Under the pieces are notes generated by a model. The model was given only the letters and a program-made list of their open reading frames with translations. It had not been told where the DNA came from and made no database searches. Below are positions 1 through 6,174 of a DNA stretch of 10,346 bases, one piece after another. The stretch covers positions 1 through 10,346 of the forward strand of contig JAKACR010000075.1 of the NCBI GenBank assembly GCA_021821225.1. Direction: 5' to 3'. This DNA comes from Bacillota bacterium. GTDB taxonomy: Bacteria; Bacillota; Bacilli; Alicyclobacillales; SLC66. A program made the translations under genes and the position numbers. The stretch's first letter is position 1. The number at the start of each line of letters is the position of its first letter.

Positions 1-313
1 TCCTGTCCACGCGAGGGATCGTGCAGACGTTGCAGTAGTATTCGACACCGGACGGCTTGAGCAAAACCGTCACCTGGAAATGGCGCGCGCGATAGAAGCA
101 GGAGAACACATCGTAGGCGCTCGCCCAGACGCGCCCATCAGCCTCCTTCACCTGTCCGCCCGGCGGGATATGCAGCACGAAATCCGGCGCAAGCGTCCCT
201 CTGTACCAAACATCAGGGCGCACCGGACAGCATCTGGTCCATATCCGATGCGACGCGCCGTCAAATTTGCGACTCTCGATCCGCCAAATTCTTTCGCTCA
301 GGGCGGTCTTCAT
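1..313 (-). CDS. DUF402 (YgaC/Ntdp-like) nucleotide phosphatase, partial
   Basis: The reading frame starts at ATG 313 and runs off the left edge after about 104 residues. It begins MKTALSERIWRIESRKFDGA, then HRIW, and later has an aromatic-rich stretch (ASAYDVFSCFYRARHFQVTV) and VEYYCNVCTIPRVD. This matches the layout of DUF402 proteins such as Bacillus YgaC and staphylococcal Ntdp: an N-terminal 'K.DG..HR.W' strand and a central 'YYCN...P' motif. Characterised relatives hydrolyse nucleoside tri- and diphosphates in the cytosol with a divalent metal; family members are about 170-180 residues, so roughly 40% is missing here. The start overlaps the stop of the upstream permease gene by 4 nt (ATGA), which implies translational coupling. 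Family assignment is by pattern recognition; the specific substrate is not shown. Confidence 0.75.
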   Translation of the reverse strand, partial: MKTALSERIWRIESRKFDGASHRIWTRCCPVRPDVWYRGTLAPDFVLHIPPGGQVKEADGRVWASAYDVFSCFYRARHFQVTVLLKPSGVEYYCNVCTIPRVDR

Positions 314-1491
314 GATTCCGTTCCCCGCTCAATCTCCGCCTGCGGCGGCTGATTGTCTGGCTCCGGCACGTCCGGAAGCAGTCCGCCGAAGATGCGGGCG
401 CGAATCAGGGAGCGGATGGCGATCAACACGATCGGTCCGATCACCAGTCCGAAAAATCCCATACTGCGCAGTCCCACGTACATGCCGAACATGGTGGCAA
501 ACGTGCCGAGTCCCACGCTGGTGGCCATGATCTTCGGCTCGATCGTATGCCGCACCAGAGACGCAATCGTCTGGAGCAGCAGAATCTTGATGGCGAGAAC
601 CACGTGCCCGCCGAGAAACGCCCCCACAGCCCAGGGAAGCGTCACGATCCCCGATCCAACGATCGGGATCCACCCCGTCAGGCCGATGGACAGACCGAGG
701 ATAAAGGCGTACCGGATGTGCATGAGCGCCATTCCCACGATGCAGATCACGCTGGTCACGCCGATCAGGATCAACTGCGTGCGCAACATCCCCGCGATGG
801 CATGGCTGACATCAATCGCGACCACCTCAAGTTTCGGCGCCCATCCGGGCGGGAGCGCCCGCCGCAGTAAAGAGAGCATCTCTTCTCGTTGCGCGAGGAA
901 AAAATAGGCTGCGACGACGGCGATGATCCCGATGATCACGACATCGGGCAACAGTGCGACACCCGTGAAAAGCGAGGCGAATAACGTCACGGCAAATTGC
1001 TTCGCCTGCTCCACCGTTCCGAGGGCGGTCGTCTGGAACGTGGCCACCACTTTGGGCGGCAGGTGTCCGTACACCGCCATTCCCTGGTGCAGCATGTGCT
1101 CCATCCAGTCGCGCCAGAAAGAGAAGTAGACGGGAATGGCCTGCGAGAAACCGACTGCCTCCTGCGCCGCCTGGATGACGACAAACGTGACCAGCGCCGC
1201 CAATACGCCGATCGAGCCCACCATGACCACCAGCACAGCCGACCGTTCTGTCATGCCGACCGACTGCAGCACACGCACGAGCGGAAAGAGGACCACCGCA
1301 ATCACCAGGCCGAGCACAAAAGGCAGGATATAACTGAACAGACGGGCGAACAGCACTGTGACGATGATCAAAAACGCCATCAGCACCACGATCTCCATCA
1401 TGCTCGCCAGATAACGCCGCATCTCCTGATCCAGCGTCCACATGCGCTTGCGTTGATTATCCCCACGATTGTCCCCACTCCGGACATCCAT
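310..1491 (-). CDS. AI-2E family (YtvI/PerM-like) membrane transporter
   Basis: About 393 residues if started at ATG 1491. The protein has a hydrophobic N-terminal pair of membrane segments (IVVLMAFLIIVTVLF, then ILPFVLGLVIAVVLFPLV), a polar middle, and a C-terminal block of several segments containing GWIPIVGSGIVTLPWAVGAF and VGLGTFATMFGMYVGLRSMG, then FFGLVIGPIVL. This is the standard architecture of the AI-2E transporter superfamily (PerM, YtvI, YhhQ-type permeases, usually 350-400 residues). Bacilli often annotate these as 'sporulation integral membrane protein YtvI', but substrates are mostly unknown. A longer frame opens with TTG at 1521; ATG 1491 is preferred because GAGGGG lies 8 nt before it, whereas the next ATG (1443) has no Shine-Dalgarno. 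It lies 69 nt downstream of the kinase gene and overlaps the DUF402 start by 4 nt. Confidence 0.85.
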   Translation of the reverse strand: MDVRSGDNRGDNQRKRMWTLDQEMRRYLASMMEIVVLMAFLIIVTVLFARLFSYILPFVLGLVIAVVLFPLVRVLQSVGMTERSAVLVVMVGSIGVLAALVTFVVIQAAQEAVGFSQAIPVYFSFWRDWMEHMLHQGMAVYGHLPPKVVATFQTTALGTVEQAKQFAVTLFASLFTGVALLPDVVIIGIIAVVAAYFFLAQREEMLSLLRRALPPGWAPKLEVVAIDVSHAIAGMLRTQLILIGVTSVICIVGMALMHIRYAFILGLSIGLTGWIPIVGSGIVTLPWAVGAFLGGHVVLAIKILLLQTIASLVRHTIEPKIMATSVGLGTFATMFGMYVGLRSMGFFGLVIGPIVLIAIRSLIRARIFGGLLPDVPEPDNQPPQAEIERGTES

Positions 1492-1560
1492 CCGCCACAC
1501 CCCTCGTATGCTATGACTCAAATTCAGCCAGCGGGCTTCTATCGCCCGATCGGGCGACCT

Positions 1561-3033
1561 TCACTCCGGGAGCGTCACTACAAAGCGCGCGCCGCCGCGT
1601 TCACCATTTTTCACGACAATTGTACCCCTGTGCTTCTCCACGATCGCCTTGGCGATCGACATGCCAAGCCCGGTATCACCCTGCGCGCCGTGATAAAAGC
1701 GTTCAAACACGCGGTTCAACTCGTCCGGAGCAATCCCTTTCCCGTCGTCTTCCACGACGATCTCCACTCCGCCTTCCGCGACCCCGCGGGCCGCGATCTG
1801 CACCTTCCGGCGCGCATGACGCACCGCGTTGGACAGAAGGTTCAGAAGCACCTGGGAAAGCTTGTCGCTGTCGGCCAGGCAGGACAGCGCCCCGTCCGGG
1901 GTCAGGGGCGTCACGAGAATATTCCTGTCCTGCGCCAGAGGCAGCACCCGTTCGATCGTTTTATAGATAATTGAAGAAATATCACACTGTTCAAAATTAT
2001 ACACCTCATCAAGTGTCTCCAGTTTCGAAAGATAGATCAGTTCATCCACCAGGTGCTTGAGACGTACGCTCTCCTGCGCGACGATGTCCAGGACGCGGAA
2101 TGTCTCGGAGGATTCAAACACGCCGTCGCGCAGGCCCTCCGCATACCCGCGGATGGCCATGAGCGGAGTCTTCAGTTCGTGTGACGCGTTTTGCAGGAAG
2201 CGCTTTTGCGCTTCGTCGAACGACCGCAGCGACGCCACCATATCGGCGAACGCCTTGGACAATTCTTCCCATTCATCCCCGGTGCGCAAAGGCGTCACCG
2301 CTGAGAAATCCCGCTGCCGCACACGATTGACCGCTTCCTTGAGCACCCACACCGGACGCATCATGCGGCGTGCGAGCACAATGCCGACCAGCGCGATGAT
2401 GATGCTGGAGATCACCAGTCCCTGCGCGACAGACCACCAGATCTGCGACGTGATGCGCTGCAGGTCCGACAGGTTGGTGAACATGGTCAGGACACGGGTG
2501 TTCAACCGGACAAAGTAGGGGCTGCTCCGTACATTCAGGTCACTCGGCAGCGAGATGTGAGGCAACTGCATGGGGACGCCCGAAAGGTAGTGAAACGGCA
2601 GTGCGACAATCTCGTACTGCGGAGCGCTGGCGGGGTACACGCCGACGCTGATTTTTCCGTTTAACGCACGGGCGATGACAGGACCGATCTCCGTCAGCAC
2701 GCCGGATTCCGCGTGTGTGAACGTACCGCCGAGAACGCGCCCCGCCGAGTCGATCACCGCGTACTCCGCGTGGACATTCTGCGCAGCCACGGACACCGTG
2801 AAGACGTTTTGCGGACTCTTCCCAGCAGCCTGACGGGGCTGCGTCTGAACCAGGCGTCCGAACAGTTCATAATTTGAAATGATCTGCCGCCCGTACGCCA
2901 CGAGGCTCTGTTTGGTGGTCCCAATCACGTACCCATGGATGGTCCGGTTTGTCAAGACACCGGCAAGCACAAGAGAAGCCGCCACAATGACAAGGTATAC
3001 AGAGACCACCTTGAAAGCAATCGATGTCCTCAC
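1561..3033 (-). CDS. Membrane sensor histidine kinase (HAMP-HisKA-HATPase)
   Basis: 490 residues from GTG 3033, preceded by AGGGTGG at 7 nt; a TTG 18 nt further upstream gives a longer frame without a better site. Domain order: transmembrane segment ~8-28, an extracellular sensor of ~170 residues without recognisable fold, second transmembrane segment ~200-220, HAMP linker (RRMMRPVWVLKEAV...), dimerisation helix with NASHELKTPL and phospho-acceptor His at ~285, N box (LLNLLSNAVRHA, ~395-406), G1 box VEDDGKGI, F-like FERFYHG and G2 box GLGMSI. All catalytic motifs look intact. It is the obvious partner of the response regulator 72 nt upstream and resembles PhoR-class kinases of Bacilli. The stimulus cannot be read from sequence; a cell-envelope signal is a guess from the large outside loop. 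Confidence 0.93.
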   Translation of the reverse strand: MRTSIAFKVVSVYLVIVAASLVLAGVLTNRTIHGYVIGTTKQSLVAYGRQIISNYELFGRLVQTQPRQAAGKSPQNVFTVSVAAQNVHAEYAVIDSAGRVLGGTFTHAESGVLTEIGPVIARALNGKISVGVYPASAPQYEIVALPFHYLSGVPMQLPHISLPSDLNVRSSPYFVRLNTRVLTMFTNLSDLQRITSQIWWSVAQGLVISSIIIALVGIVLARRMMRPVWVLKEAVNRVRQRDFSAVTPLRTGDEWEELSKAFADMVASLRSFDEAQKRFLQNASHELKTPLMAIRGYAEGLRDGVFESSETFRVLDIVAQESVRLKHLVDELIYLSKLETLDEVYNFEQCDISSIIYKTIERVLPLAQDRNILVTPLTPDGALSCLADSDKLSQVLLNLLSNAVRHARRKVQIAARGVAEGGVEIVVEDDGKGIAPDELNRVFERFYHGAQGDTGLGMSIAKAIVEKHRGTIVVKNGERGGARFVVTLPE

Positions 3034-3105
3034 GGTCAGCCCACCCTGCAAAGATCGCGCACCCGCACATCTTCCTTATTGATGAGGGACCGCGGCGCGA
3101 CATGT

Positions 3106-3813
3106 CTAGCCTTCGATCTTGTATCCGTATCCCCATACTGTCACAATCTCCGCGTGCGAATTTGCCGCCGACAGCTTCTTGCGCAGGCGCTTGACAAGAT
3201 CGTCGATCGCCCGTTCATCGCCGATAAATTCATATCCCCAGACCTGCGTCAACAGTTGCTCGCGCGTGAAAGCCCGGTTTTTATGACGGATGAGAAACGC
3301 CAGCAGTTCATACTCCTTTGTGGTCAGCGCCATATCGGCATCGCCCGCTGTGATGCGGCGCTCTGCGTCGCGCAGCGTCAGATCAGCGCAGGCCGGCAGA
3401 TCCGGCTCAGTCTGCACGATTCCTTCAGACGCCTGGGCAGTCGGGCGAAGCCTGCGAAATACGGTACGGACGCGCGCAACCAGTTCGCGCGGAGAAAAGG
3501 GTTTTGAAAGGTAGTCGTCCGATCCGAGTTCAAGTCCGATGATGCGGTCCACCTCTTCATCCCGGGCCGACACCATGATGATCGGTATCTCGCTTTTTGC
3601 GCGTACCCATTTGCACAGATCGTAGCCGCTGACACCCGGCAGCATGATGTCGAGAATCAGCATATCCGGCAAATTATCCTGCATGGCTGCCTGCGCCTCG
3701 TCGCCGGACGCAAAACTCGTGACATCATAACCGTCGCGCGTCAAGTACCGTTCGACAACCGTACGGACACTGTCATCGTCATCGACTACATAAATCAGGC
3801 GCCTGCCGTCCAT
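3106..3813 (-). CDS. OmpR/PhoB-family response regulator
   Basis: 235 residues from ATG 3813, chosen because AGGAGG sits 7 nt before it; the frame extends 9 codons further without such a site. Receiver domain: acidic pocket DDDD at 11-14, phospho-acceptor Asp55 in LILDIMLPG, Ser82 in VSARD and Lys104 in LSKPFSPREL. The C-terminal winged helix covers ~150-235, with LTTKEYELLAFLIRHKNRAF, TREQLLTQVWG, the recognition helix around ERAIDDLVKRLRKKL and the terminal WGYGYKIEG hairpin. All residues needed for phosphorylation and dimerisation on the alpha4-beta5-alpha5 face are present. It is encoded with its kinase and most likely controls an envelope or nutrient response, but the target genes are not visible here. 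It lies 19 nt downstream of the small membrane protein gene, so the two are probably co-transcribed. Confidence 0.95.
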   Translation of the reverse strand: MDGRRLIYVVDDDDSVRTVVERYLTRDGYDVTSFASGDEAQAAMQDNLPDMLILDIMLPGVSGYDLCKWVRAKSEIPIIMVSARDEEVDRIIGLELGSDDYLSKPFSPRELVARVRTVFRRLRPTAQASEGIVQTEPDLPACADLTLRDAERRITAGDADMALTTKEYELLAFLIRHKNRAFTREQLLTQVWGYEFIGDERAIDDLVKRLRKKLSAANSHAEIVTVWGYGYKIEG

Positions 3814-3832
3814 GCCTTTCCCTCCTCGCAAA

Positions 3833-4027
3833 TCATGCATCAGGCAGGCGCTTGGCGCGCATGACCCGGCTTTTCGTCACGAATCCCGCGCCCGCAAGTG
3901 CCAGACCGGAACCGCACAGGAGCAATCCCGCTGCGCGGTCGGTCGACATGATGAACGCGCCCAGGGCCAGTATGCCCATCGTGATCACCGCCAGCGCAAA
4001 AAACAGACCCTTTGCCACTTTTGACAT
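3833..4027 (-). CDS. Small two-helix membrane protein, YlaF/DUF5325-like
   Basis: A 64-residue protein with a strong Shine-Dalgarno (AAGGAAGG, 7 nt before ATG 4027). It has two hydrophobic segments, GLFFALAVITMGILALGAFI (~7-26) and AAGLLLCGSGLALAGAGFV (~32-50), separated by a short polar turn with STDR, and a basic tail (KSRVMRAKR). Length, the turn and the 'GFVTKSR' ending resemble the YlaF (DUF5325) family of Bacillus, whose function is unknown. The resemblance is from memory of the family shape, not from a search. The gene ends 19 nt before the response regulator starts, so it may be the first gene of the two-component operon. A role as an accessory membrane partner of the kinase is possible but unsupported. 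Confidence 0.7.
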   Translation of the reverse strand: MSKVAKGLFFALAVITMGILALGAFIMSTDRAAGLLLCGSGLALAGAGFVTKSRVMRAKRLPDA

Positions 4028-4085
4028 GACCGTCCCTTCCTTTCCGGCTCCCTTTCCGGGTGAAAATATCCTCGCCTCTGCCGGC

Positions 4086-4196
4086 CGCCACGATACCCCG
4101 AAGACTGGGAGCCACCCATGTCCCCGAGCTCCCGCTCAGCCACCGCTTCGCGGAACTCGCGACAAGCAAAGGATATCATGGCGACCCAGCAAACCT
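4086..4196. repeat. Dispersed intergenic repeat, copy R1
   Basis: Positions 4129-4196 align with 5643-5710 in the same orientation with only small indels; shared blocks include ACTCGCGAC, AGCAAAGG and CCCAGCAAACCT. The element is bounded by an imperfect inverted repeat: 4086-4098 and 4171-4183 would form a 13-bp RNA stem with two G-U pairs. Inside lies a smaller hairpin, GGGAGC (4107-4112) with GCTCCC (4128-4133), whose loop contains CCCATGTCCCC, the complement of the GGGGACATGGG motif found at 6010. It fills most of the 183-nt gap between the fadR-type gene and the small membrane protein gene. There is no T-run, so it is not a typical intrinsic terminator. Confidence 0.65.
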
Positions 4197-4210
4197 GAAG
4201 ACTGCCCCGT

Positions 4211-4927
4211 TCAGCCCTGCAGTCGCGACTGGACACGCTCTTCACCGATCCGCTCGCGCAGCAGCGTCCGGTACATCGCCATATGCCTCTGGGCCGCCTC
4301 TGCGTCCATCTGGACAACGCTATCATGCAGCGATTGATGCAGCGCCACCACCGCGCGCTGTATCTTTTCCTCATCGCCCAGCCACCGCAGGACACCTGAC
4401 AGCGGATGGTACAGGATGCGCAATATGTTTGCCGCCATTGGGTTGCCCGCCGCATCCGCCATGGTCAGATGGAAGTCCCCCTCGCCTTTGAGCACGAGCG
4501 CGGGTTCGCCAACGCCGGTTTCCATTGTGAATAACGCCTCTGCGAGCGCCTGGCAGTGTTCCTTTGACCGCCTTTTCGCCGCCGCGCCCGCTATTCCCTG
4601 TTCAAGCCACATCCCCACCTCAAGCAATGAACGCGCATCCGATGAGCTCATCAACACCGCCGCGTGAACAGGTCGCAAAAAGGCATCCTCAGAAAACGGT
4701 TTGACGTACGTGCCGTCGCCGTGTCGCAATTCTAGCAGACCCTTTCCCACCAGCATGCTGCATGATTCGCGGATAACTGCGCGCGATACGCGAAAATGCG
4801 CGGCAAGATCAGCCAACGGAGGCAATCGCTCCCCCGGCTTCCACTCACCACGCACAATCAGCGCTTCGATGCGGCGCGCCACATCAAGGTACAGCGGTCT
4901 GCTCTCCCCCTTGCCTCTGTCGCCCAT
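4211..4927 (-). CDS. FadR/GntR-family transcriptional regulator (FCD domain)
   Basis: 238 residues from ATG 4927 (AGGATGG 6 nt upstream); a GTG one codon earlier is also possible. The N-terminal winged helix covers ~11-76: PGERLPPLADLAAHFRVSRAVIRESCSMLVGKGLLELRHGDGTYV, with the classic P-E-R-L-P and VSR...RE elements. The C-terminal helical effector domain (~90-225) is FCD-like, with DFHLTMADAAGNPMAANIL and LHQSLHDSVVQMDAEAAQ. Members repress or activate catabolic genes in response to small organic acids, often through a bound metal. Two usual metal ligands look altered: Glu149 stands where Asp is typical, and Tyr219 where the last His is typical; His153 and His197 remain. It begins 11 nt after the BI-1 gene ends, so the two are probably one transcript. 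Its regulon is unknown. Confidence 0.9.
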   Translation of the reverse strand: MGDRGKGESRPLYLDVARRIEALIVRGEWKPGERLPPLADLAAHFRVSRAVIRESCSMLVGKGLLELRHGDGTYVKPFSEDAFLRPVHAAVLMSSSDARSLLEVGMWLEQGIAGAAAKRRSKEHCQALAEALFTMETGVGEPALVLKGEGDFHLTMADAAGNPMAANILRILYHPLSGVLRWLGDEEKIQRAVVALHQSLHDSVVQMDAEAAQRHMAMYRTLLRERIGEERVQSRLQG

Positions 4928-4938
4928 CACCGTCCATC

Positions 4939-5580
4939 CTATCTGCGGGACTGTACATTCAGTCCGAGCAAGCGAAGGATAAAGAGAAACAGGTTCAGAA
5001 AATCCAGATACAGATTCAACACCATCATCGGGACCTGTTCCGGCGAAATTCCGTAGCGCGTCAGCCTGTTCAGGTCAAACAGCATGAACCCGACAAACAC
5101 GCTGATGCCGAGATACGTGTAAATGAGCTGCAGAGCCCCGCCGAGCGGGAAAAACAGGCTCACGACCCCGAGCAGCAGCAGCACGATCAGGCCGACGCTC
5201 GCAAACATCCCCATCCAGCCAAAATCCACGCCACGCCGGCTGGCGATGAACGCAGACAGGGCGAAAGCGCCCGCCGTCACAAAGAAAGCCTCTTCGACAA
5301 CCTGTATGCCAAGCGCCTGTGAATAGACGATCAGAATGGGAGTCACGGTCATTCCCGACAATAGCGTGAACACGAACAGGAACGTCCATCCGACCAAGCG
5401 ACGCCTGCGCACCACCGCGGCGGCGATCATCATCCCCATCTCAACGATCCAGAGCGGAAAATACAGTGCGGGAGGCAAAAACTGTCCTGCGTATGCGCCA
5501 ACCGCCGCAAACGCCAGCGACGCGGCGAGGCCGAACAGGACTCTGTTGCGCGTCATGCGCAGATCCAACTGTTCGTACAT
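4939..5580 (-). CDS. Bax inhibitor-1 / YetJ-like membrane protein
   Basis: 213 residues from ATG 5580, preceded by AGGAGG AGG within 9-12 nt. An in-frame extension to 5826 exists but runs through repeat DNA and is rejected. The protein has about seven hydrophobic segments spanning ~13-205. The C-terminal half carries the BI-1 hallmarks: VGFMLFDLNRL with Asp169 and LNLYLDFLNLFLFILRLLG with Asp193, matching the aspartyl pair that gates pH-sensitive calcium leak in B. subtilis YetJ. Length equals YetJ (about 214). Likely role: inner-membrane pH-dependent Ca2+/cation channel; the physiological role in bacteria is poorly known. The fadR-type gene follows at 11 nt. The upstream region has a 20-bp inverted repeat ending 46 nt before the start codon. 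Confidence 0.92.
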   Translation of the reverse strand: MYEQLDLRMTRNRVLFGLAASLAFAAVGAYAGQFLPPALYFPLWIVEMGMMIAAAVVRRRRLVGWTFLFVFTLLSGMTVTPILIVYSQALGIQVVEEAFFVTAGAFALSAFIASRRGVDFGWMGMFASVGLIVLLLLGVVSLFFPLGGALQLIYTYLGISVFVGFMLFDLNRLTRYGISPEQVPMMVLNLYLDFLNLFLFILRLLGLNVQSRR

Positions 5581-5625
5581 GTGAAGCCGCCTCCTCCTAT
5601 CTTGAAAATGAGGGTCAGGTGCTAA

Positions 5626-5710
5626 CCGCCAATATCCCTTTGCTCCTGCTCGGACACCGCTATCGCTAAACTCGCGACGAGCAAAGGGATATTGGCGGCC
5701 CAGCAAACCT
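5626..5710. repeat. Dispersed repeat copy R2 with perfect 20-bp inverted repeat
   Basis: Positions 5626-5645 (CCGCCAATATCCCTTTGCTC) are the exact reverse complement of 5679-5698, with a 33-nt loop, giving a very stable 20-bp hairpin. Positions 5643-5710 are a second copy of the element at 4129-4196, in the same orientation. It lies directly upstream of the BI-1 gene, whose start is at 5580, so on the minus strand it would be in or just before the 5' leader. No T-tract follows the stem in the minus direction, so a standard terminator is unlikely. Confidence 0.8.
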
Positions 5711-5845
5711 TGCTTATGGCGTTGGACTCGCGGCGAGCAAACTGGATGACGACGCCCCAGCCAAGCTTGCCGATGGCGCAAAAGTCGGCGGGAATGGGGC
5801 AAGGCGCCAGTCCAGCAAATTTCCATCCTGCCGATGGTGGCGCGC
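5670..5845. repeat. Degenerate tandem repeat units R2-R3-R4
   Basis: The part of R2 at 5670-5721 (ACTCGCGACGAGCAAA ... CCCAGC-AA-CTTGC ... ATGGCG) recurs at 5726-5778 with about 75% identity by hand alignment, a period of about 56 nt. A weaker third unit lies at about 5809-5845 (CCAGCAAATTTCC ... TGCCGATGG). One plus-strand frame is open through here, but the units do not keep one reading frame relative to each other, so decayed non-coding repeat DNA is more likely than a protein. Confidence 0.5.
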
Positions 5846-5891
5846 CGGCGGCATCAACGTCTATCCGGAAAACGCAGTGGCTACTGCTGTG

Positions 5892-6106
5892 TATAGAGGT
5901 TGTTCAAAAAGTGGGCAGAACTCCCCGGCGCATTGCCGCGTCTTCGCCAGAAATACTCCCTCACGTACCCGAAAACGTACGCTCGGTCCGCATGTCTGGC
6001 TGCTTCCTAGGGGACATGGGATAATGTCCACTGCACACTCGGTTTATCCCATGTCCCATTGCACTGCGTGGGTCAACCCTGCCCTCTTTTTGAACTGGCT
6101 CTTATA
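5892..6106. mobile_element. MITE-like element with imperfect terminal inverted repeats
   Basis: The left end (5892-5918) reads TATA-GAGGTTGTTCAAAAAG then TGGGCAG; the reverse complement of the right end (6079-6106) reads TATAAGAGCCAGTTCAAAAAG then AGGGCAG. Over the 23 positions from GAG to CAG, 19 match. Complementarity continues weakly inward (GCGCATTGC on the left, GCACTGCGTG on the right). Inside are secondary stems: GCCAGA (5946-5951) with TCTGGC (5995-6000), enclosing CGTAC (5964-5968) with GTACG (5977-5981). No transposase or convincing protein is encoded, and no target-site duplication was identified with confidence. It ends 68 nt from the stop codon of the HesB-like gene. A non-autonomous insertion element is the best description. 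Confidence 0.6.
6010..6058. repeat. GGGACATGGGATAA palindrome inside the MITE-like element
   Basis: GGGACATGGGATAA (6011-6024) is the exact reverse complement of 6044-6057 (TTATCCCATGTCCC), with a 19-nt spacer. The left arm also folds on itself (GGACAT ... ATGTCC). The same arm, with one base changed, forms the palindrome at 9008-9127. It looks like a REP-type hairpin sitting within the longer inverted-repeat element around it. Confidence 0.7.
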
Positions 6107-6174
6107 TGTGCATTGTACATCTTTTCGACCCGAGCGTCATCACGGCGCCGCTGTCCGAAACGTCCGCACTCGCA

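Noticed and set aside
1492..1521. TTG start at 1521 for the permease
   Set aside because: No Shine-Dalgarno is placed for it, whereas GAGGGG sits 8 nt before ATG 1491.
1545..1558. CGCCCGATCGGGCG palindrome after the kinase gene as a terminator
   Set aside because: It has no loop and no T-run on either strand, and the permease gene follows on the same strand at close distance.
997..1974. Plus-strand open frame of 325 codons
   Set aside because: Antisense to the AI-2E permease and kinase genes; its product is rich in His and Arg with no domain or plausible fold.
5581..5826. 82-codon in-frame N-terminal extension of the BI-1 gene
   Set aside because: It runs through the R2/R3 repeats and the 20-bp inverted repeat, has no membrane or family features, and the ATG at 5580 has a strong Shine-Dalgarno and gives the normal family length.
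5692..6024. Plus-strand 110-codon frame across the repeats
   Set aside because: It spans the tandem units and half of the MITE-like element, has no ribosome binding site, and its sequence is explained by the repeats.
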